Source: Lachnospiraceae bacterium UBA3689
GTDB taxonomy: Bacteria; Bacillota; Clostridia; Lachnospirales; Lachnospiraceae
DNA length: 40,063 bases
NCBI GenBank assembly: GCA_002371465.1
Contig: DFIU01000025.1
Coordinates: forward strand, 1 to 40,063
Direction of reading: 5' to 3'
Part shown: positions 1 through 8,138 of the stretch, one piece after another
Numbering within the stretch: the first letter of the stretch is position 1
How the letters are laid out: every line of letters starts with the position of its first letter
Made by a program: the position numbers and the translations under genes
Notes under the pieces: generated by a model
The model's database searches: none
What the model saw: only the letters and a program-made list of their open reading frames with translations
Told to the model about the DNA's origin: nothing

Positions 1-24
1 CCATGCTTCGTGAATAATTCAGGT

Positions 25-1068
25 TTATTTTTCAATATCATAGAAAGCAATCTGATTGATCTCCCGGTTCGTCGATACCAGGCGCATTTTTCCATCCTTT
101 TCAAACGGATAAATGTTTGCGGATCCGACATCGTGAGCCAGGATATTCGTTTTGTACTCTCCATTTTCCCAATAGAATTCCACGATATCGCGCCCTCCCT
201 TGCGGCAGCCGATGATCGCTTCCTCCCGTCCGAAGAAATTACGTGCCCAGATCGAATGTGACATACCCATTTCAAAGGGGCAGTCCCAGACTTTATCATA
301 ATCTCCATCAGCATCTTTTTTGTAGATTGCCACATGATCGCCATGGAAGGGGGCAATCGTAATCATCTCCTCCTGCCCATCACCGTCAAAATCCGCCAGC
401 GCCATATCGGATGCCGGGTCTGTCGTCAGCTGCTCAATCGTCCATTCTCCGCCGCGCCTCTCAGGCGGCGTCACCCGGAAAATTCCATTATCCGTGCCGA
501 CTAAAGAGTAATCCCCTTCGGGCGTATGAATTGTAAAGTAGCCGTGATTCTTCAACAGACCGTCCTTAATGCAGGTCATGGGTATCTGGTGACCCTCATT
601 GTAGTTCTCTATGTCGGTCGGAAGTTCGCCGACATAGATCCCGCCGGGGAATCTCCAGTCGTTCTTATATTTCATTTTCGACTTAATGGTACAGCCGATC
701 AGGTAATGAACGCCGCCGCGGCTGACAATAGAGAACCGATGGCAGAAGGGCAGGTCCCTGACCGTCTGGATCTTCCAGGACCCGTCACCAGGTCTGACCA
801 AAACGATATGAGCCCTATCCCCGTCGTTGGGCGAATAGAACTGATGGGTTGCCAAAAACCACCCGTCCGAATCCGGCACCTGGATCATAGACATCGTCCC
901 CCCCGGTTCATCCCAGATCGTATCTTCAAGCTTGCCATCCGTATCAAAGAGATAGCATTTATTTACCTTCTCCGCTGCCACCAGGATATGGTCCCTGCCC
1001 CCATACTTAAAAGGGGCAATCGAATAGCACCGATCCAGTTCTTTTTCAGCTGTCAGTTTTAATTTCAT
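25..1068 (-). CDS. Cytoplasmic FG-GAP/VCBS-like beta-propeller protein, last gene of the ula operon
   Basis: The product is 347 aa with no signal peptide or membrane segment. It shows about six loosely repeated beta-rich modules, each with a hydrophobic strand followed by a turn. One carries a calcium-loop-like DFDGDGQEE motif near residue 228, typical of FG-GAP/VCBS propellers. The start is supported by an AAGGAGGAG site lying inside the end of the upstream deoR-type gene, 3 bp away, so the two are probably co-translated. Most FG-GAP proteins are secreted or surface-bound, so a cytoplasmic form encoded with an ascorbate PTS is unusual. I do not recognise a characterised homologue. It could bind a sugar acid or be an enzyme with a propeller fold (some lactonases are propellers), but no catalytic signature is evident. 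Confidence 0.85.
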   Translation of the reverse strand: MKLKLTAEKELDRCYSIAPFKYGGRDHILVAAEKVNKCYLFDTDGKLEDTIWDEPGGTMSMIQVPDSDGWFLATHQFYSPNDGDRAHIVLVRPGDGSWKIQTVRDLPFCHRFSIVSRGGVHYLIGCTIKSKMKYKNDWRFPGGIYVGELPTDIENYNEGHQIPMTCIKDGLLKNHGYFTIHTPEGDYSLVGTDNGIFRVTPPERRGGEWTIEQLTTDPASDMALADFDGDGQEEMITIAPFHGDHVAIYKKDADGDYDKVWDCPFEMGMSHSIWARNFFGREEAIIGCRKGGRDIVEFYWENGEYKTNILAHDVGSANIYPFEKDGKMRLVSTNREINQIAFYDIEK

Positions 1069-1071
1069 TCC

Positions 1072-1857
1072 TTAATCTCCTCCTTGAACTTCTGCCGCTC
1101 TGACGAGATTGACACGGATTCCTCGCTCCCTCAAGGCTTCGACCTCCTCCGCCGGAGCCCTGTCATCCGTGATAATATCGGTAATCGTGTCAATGCTGCA
1201 GCTCGTAAAACTACTGTTTTTCCCGATCTTGGTGTGATCACACATGAGGTATGCCCTTCCGGTTACATGGCTGAGCATAGCCTGATTGAGGTCCACTTCA
1301 TTTAAGATCTCAGTCGTCATCCCCGCCTCCAGCGAAAGCCCGGCGCATCCCAGAAACGCCTTTTTCGCATTGACCCGGAGCAGGTTATTTTTAGCAAATT
1401 CTCCGACCAGCGTCCCCTTGATATTGTAAAGCTCCCCACCGGTCAAAATCACCTTGACCGAATGGGACTTCTGTTCCAGAATTGCGTTCGCGTTGTTGGT
1501 GATGACAGTCACATCCCGCGCAGTGATGTACTTGATCATGCCCAGAGCTGTGGAGCTGGTGTTGACAAAGATAGTATCCTTATCCTCTACCAGGGAAGCG
1601 GCGAAACGAGCAATATGGTCCCGGCAGACAGCAATCTCATTTCTTCGATTCTTCTGAGGTTCCTGCCGGACACGAGCTCCCCCGTAATATCGTTCAATGA
1701 TCTTTTTGTCCTCAAGATACTGTAGATCCCTTCTGACTGTAATTTCGGAGACCTTCAGATGGCTGGCTATATCCATCACCCGGATATCTCCGGTCTTCTT
1801 CAATATCTGTAAGATCTGTTTCCTTCTTGTATCAACGATATCCCTGCTTCTTTTCAT
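1072..1857 (-). CDS. DeoR-family transcriptional regulator of the ascorbate operon (UlaR-like role)
   Basis: This 261 aa protein has the DeoR layout. An N-terminal winged helix-turn-helix (about residues 10-60, with the SEITVRRDL recognition segment) is followed by a DeoR C-terminal sensor domain resembling ribose-5-P isomerase (TGGELYNIKGTLVG near residue 140). Family members usually repress sugar operons and release DNA on binding a phosphorylated sugar. It lies inside the ula operon, downstream of the PTS IIB gene and separated from it by a large hairpin. In E. coli UlaR is encoded apart from the ulaABCDEF operon. Function in ascorbate control is inferred from context. The effector and operator are not shown by the sequence. 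Confidence 0.92.
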   Translation of the reverse strand: MKRSRDIVDTRRKQILQILKKTGDIRVMDIASHLKVSEITVRRDLQYLEDKKIIERYYGGARVRQEPQKNRRNEIAVCRDHIARFAASLVEDKDTIFVNTSSTALGMIKYITARDVTVITNNANAILEQKSHSVKVILTGGELYNIKGTLVGEFAKNNLLRVNAKKAFLGCAGLSLEAGMTTEILNEVDLNQAMLSHVTGRAYLMCDHTKIGKNSSFTSCSIDTITDIITDDRAPAEEVEALRERGIRVNLVRAAEVQGGD

Positions 1858-1898
1858 GCTGATCCACCGATCGCTTCCTGCTTGCGCTTTTCTGCTAT

Positions 1899-1960
1899 TA
1901 AGAAAGGGTTCCTTCCGCCTGCCGGCTATAGATTGCCGGCGCGGGAAGGAGCCCTTTCTT
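1899..1960. terminator. Long intra-operon hairpin between ulaB and the deoR-type gene
   Basis: The arms at 1900-1918 and 1941-1960 pair almost fully, with one bulge and one wobble. An inner GCCGGC/GCCGGC pair extends the stem. On the plus strand it is followed by a T-run, but no plus gene precedes it. On the minus strand, which carries the operon, the U-run is weak. It may partly terminate transcription or protect the 3' end of the PTS mRNA, lowering regulator expression relative to the transporter. Confidence 0.6.
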
Positions 1961-1961
1961 T

Positions 1962-2261
1962 TTATTTCAGATCAACGCCGCAATTTTCAAGCTTTTCCGT
2001 CATTTCCTTAGCAGACATCACGTTCCTCATGCCGATAATCTTGACACCTTTTTTAGCCGCCATATCAAACATGTTGGTGAAGTTCTGCGGGCAGAGCACA
2101 ATGTCATATCCCATCGAGGAATTCTTTCCTTCCGAGAGGGAACAGTGATGCGTCTTGGTGACTTTATAGCCCTGAGCCTTGACAACTTTCTCCAGTGTCA
2201 TCGCCATCATCAGTGACGTTCCCGAACCATTTGCACAACAACAAAGAATACTTGCAGACAT
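1962..2261 (-). CDS. ulaB: PTS ascorbate-type IIB component (UlaB)
   Basis: The product is 99 aa when started at the ATG that follows AAAGGAG at 8 nt; an in-frame codon 6 residues upstream lacks such a site. It is a small cytoplasmic phosphocarrier. The N-terminal strand leads into C9-ANGSGTS, the P-loop of the lactate/ascorbate-type IIB fold, where Cys9 accepts phosphate from IIA and passes it to the sugar. Length matches E. coli UlaB (about 101 aa). Three consecutive cysteines (7-9) are unusual, but only Cys9 aligns with the active site. It lies between ulaA and the regulator. Confidence 0.93.
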   Translation of the reverse strand: MSASILCCCANGSGTSLMMAMTLEKVVKAQGYKVTKTHHCSLSEGKNSSMGYDIVLCPQNFTNMFDMAAKKGVKIIGMRNVMSAKEMTEKLENCGVDLK

Positions 2262-2347
2262 TGTTATATCTCCTTTCAATCATAGCATACATTAAATTGA
2301 TGATCATTATTTTGCTTCTGCTGCCGAAGATTTTTCAGCAGCTTTTA

Positions 2348-3919
2348 TCACTCGTCATATGGACCTTTAATCCCTTTGGCTTTCTTATAGGCTTCGTAAT
2401 CGTCGACTTCCTGGAAGTAATGCTCCGGATCCGCCCGATACTGGAGCTGCGGAATCAGGATCAGGAAGATAATGACAAGAGCCAGACCGCCAAAGCTGAG
2501 GACCTTCATGACAATCGTGAAAATATTCCACAGGACTGCCCAATCCCACATGCCCAGGTAACCGCCGTACTTGGCAAGGCCGGTCCAGGTTGCGATAAAC
2601 GCCGATCCGAAGATCTGAAGCAAACCGGAAATAAAGGGGAAGATGACCGCTGCTTTAAAGCCGCCCTTGCTGTTTGCGTAAAGAGCGATGGTCGCGTTAT
2701 CAAAGAACATGGGAATAAATCCGGCAATGACAATCGTCGGAGATCCCAGAACGACCAGAAGGATCATTGCCAGCATTTCTCCCAGCGCACCGAACAGAAA
2801 TCCGATCGTTACGGCATTGGGCGAACCGAAGGAGAAGGAAACCGCACAGTCAACGCCCGGGACAGCAGACGGGAGCAAGCTGTCGGAAATCCCCTTGAAG
2901 GATACGGTCAGTTCCGCAACCATGGTTCTGACGCCCAGCTGCAGGATTGCCAGATTAGCTGCAAAACTCAGAGCCGTCGTCAGAATATAGAAGAAGAAAC
3001 TGGATCCGTTTGCCAAAAGAGCGGTTGGACCGCCGATGGCATCGCCCTGAAGGGCCACGCCGTTGGAATCAATGCTTTTCAAATATTCAGGCCCTACGAC
3101 GCAGAGGATAATCGCGAAGAAGATCAGCATGATAAGAGCCGTACAGACCATGTTGTCATTGAAAATCTGCATCCAGCCCGGAAGCTCCAGATCTTCCAGT
3201 TTTGTATCCCAGATGCTGGGTTTTTTATCGGGATTCTTCTCGCGCCTTTTAGCGTCGCGTTTTCCCATCTTCCCTGCCAGCCAGGTGGATAAAAAGACGC
3301 CAAACATCTGCTGATGAGCCAATGAGATTCCCGCTCCATCCGTCAGCTCCTGGGTGTAGCCGACCAGCAGGTTGGAACCGACTGCCCAGTAAAGTCCTAA
3401 CGTGACCGCCATCAGAATCAGGGTCAGAGTCGGCTGATTACGAAGTGCCGGAAGGGCAAAGAGCATCAGCCAAAAGGCTGTTGAAGCCTGCTGAATCTGT
3501 ACATTGCCGGTTGTAAATACGGCGCGGAGTTTGGTGATCTTATTGAGGCGGACCAGAATCAGGTTCATCACAAAAGCGATCGCCATCAGAATCATGACCT
3601 GACCAAACGCCTGACCTCCGATTGTCGCATCCCCGGCATCCGCCGCTGCCTGAACGGCATTCTGCCCGTTGTAGGGGTCAATAATGATGGCATTTAAGCC
3701 GAAGCGACCTCCCAAACCATAGAGAATTGGTTTTAGGGTGTTGACCATGCCGGAAGAACCTGTCGATAGGATCATATAGCCGACGATTGCTTTGATCGTT
3801 CCGGATATGACGTCATACCAGGGTCTTCGTAACAGCAGATAACCGATCAGTACGATTAAACCGATCATGTACTGTGGTTTCGTTAAAATATTATTGACGA
3901 AAAACTCCCATACTACCAT
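2348..3919 (-). CDS. ulaA: PTS ascorbate-type IIC permease (UlaA)
   Basis: This 523 aa integral membrane protein has about eleven hydrophobic segments and the family's conserved stretches (start region YMIGLIVLIGYLLLRRPWYD, and FGSPNAVTIGFLFGALGEM in the second half). It forms the membrane channel that imports L-ascorbate with phosphorylation by IIB. It is longer than E. coli UlaA (about 465 aa) because of a hydrophilic loop near residues 215-245 and a C-terminal tail after the last membrane segment. An AAAGGGGG site precedes the start. Encoded between the IIA and IIB genes, it completes a three-protein PTS. Confidence 0.95.
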   Translation of the reverse strand: MVVWEFFVNNILTKPQYMIGLIVLIGYLLLRRPWYDVISGTIKAIVGYMILSTGSSGMVNTLKPILYGLGGRFGLNAIIIDPYNGQNAVQAAADAGDATIGGQAFGQVMILMAIAFVMNLILVRLNKITKLRAVFTTGNVQIQQASTAFWLMLFALPALRNQPTLTLILMAVTLGLYWAVGSNLLVGYTQELTDGAGISLAHQQMFGVFLSTWLAGKMGKRDAKRREKNPDKKPSIWDTKLEDLELPGWMQIFNDNMVCTALIMLIFFAIILCVVGPEYLKSIDSNGVALQGDAIGGPTALLANGSSFFFYILTTALSFAANLAILQLGVRTMVAELTVSFKGISDSLLPSAVPGVDCAVSFSFGSPNAVTIGFLFGALGEMLAMILLVVLGSPTIVIAGFIPMFFDNATIALYANSKGGFKAAVIFPFISGLLQIFGSAFIATWTGLAKYGGYLGMWDWAVLWNIFTIVMKVLSFGGLALVIIFLILIPQLQYRADPEHYFQEVDDYEAYKKAKGIKGPYDE

Positions 3920-3964
3920 ATGGAGAATTCCCCCTTTCTTTATTAAGACAGGTAAGTCCCGCCT

Positions 3965-4420
3965 TTATAACCCATACTGATCCGCGAGTTTCAGCAGATC
4001 CTGGTCGCATGTGACCTGATGAAGGTCTTCCAGTAAGTCCTCATTTTGCAGAACTTCCATCAGCGCCGCCATATGTTCCAAATGTTCGTCATGGTTGCAG
4101 GACGCCAGAGTAAAAAACAGATCCGCATAGGAGTCCGGATCATCCGGATCAAACTGAACCGGCTTTTGCGTCTTCATAAAGGAAATAGTTGTTTTAAAAA
4201 CCTTTCCTCCCCCCTCCTGAGCATGCGGCATGGCAACGCCCGGGATCAGCACAAAATATGGTCCGTACTTGCCGACATTATCGATGATATCCTCCGGATA
4301 CTGCGCCGTGACGGTGCCGTCGGCAAGGAGCGGTTTTACACAGGTCCTAATAGCCTCCTGCCAGTCTTTGCACTCATCAACAAAGATCGTGTGCTTTTTT
4401 TCTACAAATTCCTTCAACAT
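3965..4420 (-). CDS. ulaC: PTS ascorbate-type IIA component (UlaC)
   Basis: This 151 aa cytoplasmic protein belongs to the mannitol/fructose-type IIA family. The phosphorylation site is the conserved GVAMPHAQ motif, with His66. It takes phosphate from HPr and gives it to the IIB cysteine. Length matches stand-alone UlaC. It is the second gene of the operon after ulaG, followed 45 bp later by ulaA. An AGGAGG lies upstream of the start with somewhat long spacing (about 12 nt), with a second weak AGG nearer. Substrate assignment as ascorbate rests on the neighbouring UlaG and UlaA. Confidence 0.93.
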   Translation of the reverse strand: MLKEFVEKKHTIFVDECKDWQEAIRTCVKPLLADGTVTAQYPEDIIDNVGKYGPYFVLIPGVAMPHAQEGGGKVFKTTISFMKTQKPVQFDPDDPDSYADLFFTLASCNHDEHLEHMAALMEVLQNEDLLEDLHQVTCDQDLLKLADQYGL

Positions 4421-4503
4421 CTCAGCCTGCTGCCTCCTGTTCCGGGAAATAGCTGTTTTCCACCAGATGAATTTCCGTATCTTTTTTTCAATCGGGTCCG
4501 CCT

Positions 4504-5622
4504 TTAAAGAACAGAACGGAAGGGAACGTTGGGTTCATATTCGAAGCAGTCGTGGAAGCCGCGGTCATGGTGATAAGCGACTTTATCCTGATCAGTCGGG
4601 AATGTGTAGTGTCCGCCCACTTCCCAGAAGAAGGGGTGGAAGTGATAGTCAAGCCGGTCCTTCCGCATCTCCCAGAGAACCTTGATCTCATTGACATCAG
4701 CCTGGAAGTTGGTCCATACATCGTAGTGGATGGGAATGACGACCTTGGTTCCGAGAGCTTCCGCCATCCGGAGGACGTCTGTCGCCTCCATCTTGTCCTG
4801 GATTCCGACCGGATTACAGCCGTAGGATCCGAAAGCGACGTCAACACCGCCGTATTTCTTGGCAATATCCTTGCCGTGTTTTGCAAAATAGATCGAATAG
4901 TGCGAATCGCCGCTATGGTAGATATTGCCGCCCGGAGTCCGGATCAGATAATTGACAGCCTTCTCATCCATATCCATCGGACACTTTCCCCAGAGGTCTT
5001 CCCGATCCGGTCCGGTCGAGTCCGTCGTCGTGATGCAGGTGCGGTCAAAGGAATCCAAAGCAACAATTTCAATATCCTTGATCTTGATAACGTCACCGGG
5101 CTTTACCACCTTGCAGCGCTCTTCCGGCACTCCCCAGCCGATCCAGGTCTCAACAGATCTCTTAGGACCGATAAAGGGAACCGGAATTTCATTTCCTTTA
5201 TCATCGGTGGTCATCATGCCGCTCTGAAGGACATGCGCCGCAAATTCAGCGCTCATATGGTCCTGATGATAATGCGTCGCCAAAACGGCGTCGACCTGCT
5301 TTACGGCAAAGGGATCGATTACAAACGGCACATTTCTGAGGTTGGGCTGCATGGCTCTGCACCCGCCCATATTCGCCATCTGATGGCCGACTTTCATCTT
5401 GCCGTCGCCATGGGTCCGCTTTCCGTTTCCTGCCCACAGATCAATGGTGATGTTGGCTCCTCCCGGCGTCTTAAACCAGATACCGGTACATCCCAGCCAC
5501 CACATAGACACCGTCCCCGGCTTTACTTCTGTGTGCTCAATTTCTTCATTCAGCCAGGTTCCCCATTCCGGGAACGTACTCATGATCCATTTGTCCCTTG
5601 TCATCTCGCTGACTTTGCTCAT
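4504..5622 (-). CDS. ulaG: L-ascorbate-6-phosphate lactonase (UlaG)
   Basis: UlaG opens the lactone of L-ascorbate-6-P, made by the PTS, to give 3-keto-L-gulonate-6-P in the cytoplasm. The 372 aa product has the metallo-beta-lactamase fold. The metal motif THYHQDH sits at residues 116-122 and HSGDSHYS near residue 250. The opening TFPEWGTWLNEEIE and MWWLGCTGIW closely resemble E. coli UlaG. The start was placed at the ATG after a perfect AAGGAGGT (5627-5634); an upstream in-frame start would add 25 unrelated residues. It is the first gene of the minus-strand operon, with a recognisable promoter about 90 bp upstream. Confidence 0.96.
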   Translation of the reverse strand: MSKVSEMTRDKWIMSTFPEWGTWLNEEIEHTEVKPGTVSMWWLGCTGIWFKTPGGANITIDLWAGNGKRTHGDGKMKVGHQMANMGGCRAMQPNLRNVPFVIDPFAVKQVDAVLATHYHQDHMSAEFAAHVLQSGMMTTDDKGNEIPVPFIGPKRSVETWIGWGVPEERCKVVKPGDVIKIKDIEIVALDSFDRTCITTTDSTGPDREDLWGKCPMDMDEKAVNYLIRTPGGNIYHSGDSHYSIYFAKHGKDIAKKYGGVDVAFGSYGCNPVGIQDKMEATDVLRMAEALGTKVVIPIHYDVWTNFQADVNEIKVLWEMRKDRLDYHFHPFFWEVGGHYTFPTDQDKVAYHHDRGFHDCFEYEPNVPFRSVL

Positions 5623-6219
5623 ACAGACCTCCTTGTTCTTTGTTTGCAGTTCTTTTCTGCTTGCTTTTGTGCACTTTTGTAAATCCAGCGACGTCACTCG
5701 TTATTTCCATCATATCCCCTTATATGATTATTTCAACATTTTTAAATGAATACTTTGTTATTTTATGATCATTATTCATCAGAATTTTATAAAAACAAAC
5801 TTTAATAAAGTCACTTTGCACATCTTTTCCGGTTCGTCCCTCCTTTAACTCATGCATATCCTCACCATCGGACTGCGCTTCCCTAAATCAATCATAAATC
5901 CTATGATCGTTCATTTTTTACCATTGAACCCTCTATATTCTGATGATAATATAATATTATATAAGTTATTTTTCAGTAATTTTGCATAATTGCAAAGTTT
6001 CCTGCGAGAGCAAAAGAGACTTTTGTCTTTTTTAGAAATACGAAAAGCCTGATATTTTACCCGTTTCTTATGTTTTTATAAGGAAACATTTCCGAGCTTT
6101 CCGGAGAAGCTGCGATTTCAGCTATAAAACGATCATAAAATCAAGTTTGATCATATAGTGTCTTGATTCCGCATCTTCTCACAGTCTTTTAGGTATGCTT
6201 AATTTTGGAGGATAGGAAT
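5623..6219. other. Divergent AT-rich control region of the ula locus (no gene)
   Basis: This 597-bp stretch separates ulaG (minus) from the membrane-protein gene (plus). I see no coding frame with a ribosome-binding site. It holds the ulaG promoter and several symmetric elements: ATCATAT/ATATGAT with a 6-bp gap (5709-5728), TTTGCA/TGCAAA with a 4-bp gap (5981-5996), and GATC-centred octamers at 5765, 5903, 6129 and 6147, the last two 18 bp apart. These are candidate operators for the DeoR-type regulator. Which are real cannot be decided from one sequence. Confidence 0.6.
5709..5736 (-). promoter_or_regulatory. Predicted promoter of the ula operon with an overlapping inverted repeat
   Basis: On the minus strand a -35 TTGAAA (5731-5736) and a -10 TATGAT (5709-5714) are separated by 16 bp, each matching the sigma-A consensus at 5 of 6 positions. 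The transcript would start about 80 nt before ulaG. A 7-bp-arm inverted repeat, ATCATAT/ATATGAT (5709-5728), covers the -10 and spacer, a position suited to a repressor. Confidence 0.55.
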
Positions 6220-7038
6220 ATGAACCTCTTCAACAGTCTTTCCTGGCAGATGATCTTCACCATGGTGATCGGGCTCCTCTTTGTCGTCTCGGGTCTTTCC
6301 AACCTGAGCGATTATCTGACTTTAAAAAAACCGGGAAAACTTCTGCCGGCAGAAGTCCTTACCGTCAGACACATAAAGCAAAAAGATAACAAGGACCGTC
6401 TGATTCAATATTATTGGGAACTTTCTGTTCGAGTAAAAAAAGACAACCGCCTGCTGCCGGCAGTCATTCGCTCCAATATTCAATACGAAAAAGGCGACAC
6501 GCTCCTCGTTTCAGAGCGCGGTGACCAGTTCACGCCCGTCAATGAAGACAAACAAAATGGTCTAACAGGGCTCTTCCTTGCCCTTTCCGGCATCTGCATC
6601 ATCCTGTCTCCTCTTATCTACAAACGATTCGGTCTGATCCCTGTGTCCTGCGTTATCGCGGCGGGTCTCTTTGCTCTGGGCTGTGCCCTGATCTTCTATT
6701 GGAAGAACGAACGGATTCAGCATCTCCTTGCCGTCGACGGCACAATCGACGATCTGATCCTGTTTCAAACCGATAAAGAAAAGCGGTATCTGATCACGCC
6801 CAAACACTGGTATCCTTTAATCGGTTATGTCCGCCCGGACGGTCAAAGACGGCAATTTATCAGTAAAATCAATTCCAACTATGAGTCTTCCTTTAAAAAA
6901 GGCTCCCATGTAAAGCTGTACTGGAATGAAAAGAAGAGGCAGGTCCTGGAGCGAAGGCCCACCATCATTCCGCTGATCGCTGCAATCGGCTGTTTCGGAT
7001 TTGGCGTATACGGCATCATCAGTACCGTTTTGATGTAA
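6220..7038 (+). CDS. Duplicated DUF3592-like membrane protein
   Basis: This 272 aa protein starts at the ATG after GGAGG (6207-6211). The layout is symmetric: TM1 (about 10-30), a soluble beta-rich domain (about 38-103), two adjacent TMs (about 108-160), a second similar beta domain (about 165-243) and a last TM (about 248-270). Each soluble part contains a G-x-V-like strand, a conserved region with aromatic residues, and a 'KG-(D/S)-x-(L/V)' element before 'LYWN' or 'LLVSER', as in DUF3592 proteins. It looks like an internal duplication. It shares a control region with the ascorbate operon and precedes ulaE by 87 bp. No function is known; it is not an obvious transporter. Confidence 0.8.
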   Translation: MNLFNSLSWQMIFTMVIGLLFVVSGLSNLSDYLTLKKPGKLLPAEVLTVRHIKQKDNKDRLIQYYWELSVRVKKDNRLLPAVIRSNIQYEKGDTLLVSERGDQFTPVNEDKQNGLTGLFLALSGICIILSPLIYKRFGLIPVSCVIAAGLFALGCALIFYWKNERIQHLLAVDGTIDDLILFQTDKEKRYLITPKHWYPLIGYVRPDGQRRQFISKINSNYESSFKKGSHVKLYWNEKKRQVLERRPTIIPLIAAIGCFGFGVYGIISTVLM

Positions 7039-7054
7039 AGAGTCAGCATCCATT

Positions 7055-7075
7055 CTGCCCGTCTCTGCCGGGCAG
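7055..7075 (+). terminator. Short hairpin between the membrane-protein gene and ulaE
   Basis: CTGCCCG and CGGGCAG pair perfectly around a 7-nt loop just after the stop codon. No U-run follows, so it is at most a weak terminator or an mRNA-processing hairpin. Confidence 0.3.
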
Positions 7076-7125
7076 TCTGAATAAAAAGTTTCTGTTCACT
7101 GACACAGCAATCGAGGAGGCGTACC

Positions 7126-7983
7126 ATGGAATATTCGTTGGGACTTTATGAAAAGGCACTGCCGACAGGCTTTCCCTTCCCCCAAATGTTTGAACTGACA
7201 AGGGAGGGCGGATTTGACCGGTTCGAGATCAGCATCGATGAAACCGATTGGCGGCAGGACCGCCTCAATTGGTCGTCGGAAAAGCAGAGGGAGCTCGGCA
7301 TTCTCTCCCGGGCGGCAGGCACCCCCATTCGGACCATGTGCCTGAGCGGTCACCGAAAATGGCCCTTCGGCTCGCATGATCAGGCAATCAGAAAACGCTC
7401 TATGGACATCATGCAAAAGGCGATCGAATTTTGCGTCAATGCCAATATTGCGATCATCCAGCTGGCAGGCTATGACGTCTATTACGAAGAAGGCGATGTG
7501 GATACAAAGCGATGGTTCGCCGAAAATCTCCAAAAAGCCGCCGACTACGCAGCCCGCTGGGGCGTTGTCCTGGCTTTTGAAACGATGGAGACTCCCTTCA
7601 TGGACACCGTTGAAAAATCCATGGAGTACGTCAACCTGATCAACAGCCCCTGGCTGGGCATCTATCCGGATATCGGCAATCTGAAAAATGCCGCCGTCCT
7701 CTATGGGCAGGATGTGGTGGAGGATATAAAAAAGGGCGCCGGTCATATCTTTGCTGTTCATTTAAAAGAAACAAAGCCAGGTGTCTACCGGGATATGAAT
7801 TTCGGGCACGGCGGGCATACCGAATACAGCCGCTGCATCAAAGAAGCGCTGAAAATGGGAGTTCGTACGTTTACCGGAGAATTCTGGTATCAAGAGGGGC
7901 AGGATTACATGGCAGTCATCAAGGAAGCATCGCAATTTTTGCGCGGCAAAATCGAAGCTGCCGGAAAAGAGCTGGCCCTGTAA
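7126..7983 (+). CDS. ulaE: L-xylulose-5-phosphate 3-epimerase (UlaE/SgbU family)
   Basis: The enzyme converts L-xylulose-5-P to L-ribulose-5-P in ascorbate catabolism. The 285 aa TIM-barrel protein matches E. coli UlaE in many blocks: GLYEKALP at the start, SIDETDWR, CLSGHRKWP, IIQLAGYDVYY, YPDIGNL and VHLKETKPGV. Length is essentially the same as E. coli UlaE (284 aa). GAGGAGG sits 6 nt before the ATG. The gene precedes ulaF by 155 bp on the same strand and faces away from the PTS operon. Its product also fits downstream of the LyxK-like kinase at 9934-11469. Confidence 0.95.
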   Translation: MEYSLGLYEKALPTGFPFPQMFELTREGGFDRFEISIDETDWRQDRLNWSSEKQRELGILSRAAGTPIRTMCLSGHRKWPFGSHDQAIRKRSMDIMQKAIEFCVNANIAIIQLAGYDVYYEEGDVDTKRWFAENLQKAADYAARWGVVLAFETMETPFMDTVEKSMEYVNLINSPWLGIYPDIGNLKNAAVLYGQDVVEDIKKGAGHIFAVHLKETKPGVYRDMNFGHGGHTEYSRCIKEALKMGVRTFTGEFWYQEGQDYMAVIKEASQFLRGKIEAAGKELAL

Positions 7984-8138
7984 CCGGTCGTAAATCCCGG
8001 CAAAAACCTGGTATGCATCATCAATAGATTAAAGGCAGTCAAGGGTAAATTCAAAATAATTCAGGATCATATAAATTTTCTAAGAAAACTGTGATAAACT
8101 GATCGAAGCGACTATTTTCAGAAAAGGAGAAGGAAATC

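Noticed and set aside
2195..3292. Long open frame (365 codons) on the plus strand
   Set aside because: It lies opposite ulaA, is very polar with no family features, and has no ribosome-binding site. It is a shadow of the real gene.
4552..5682. Open frame of 376 codons on the plus strand
   Set aside because: It is antisense to ulaG, whose sequence matches a known enzyme throughout. It has no domain signs.
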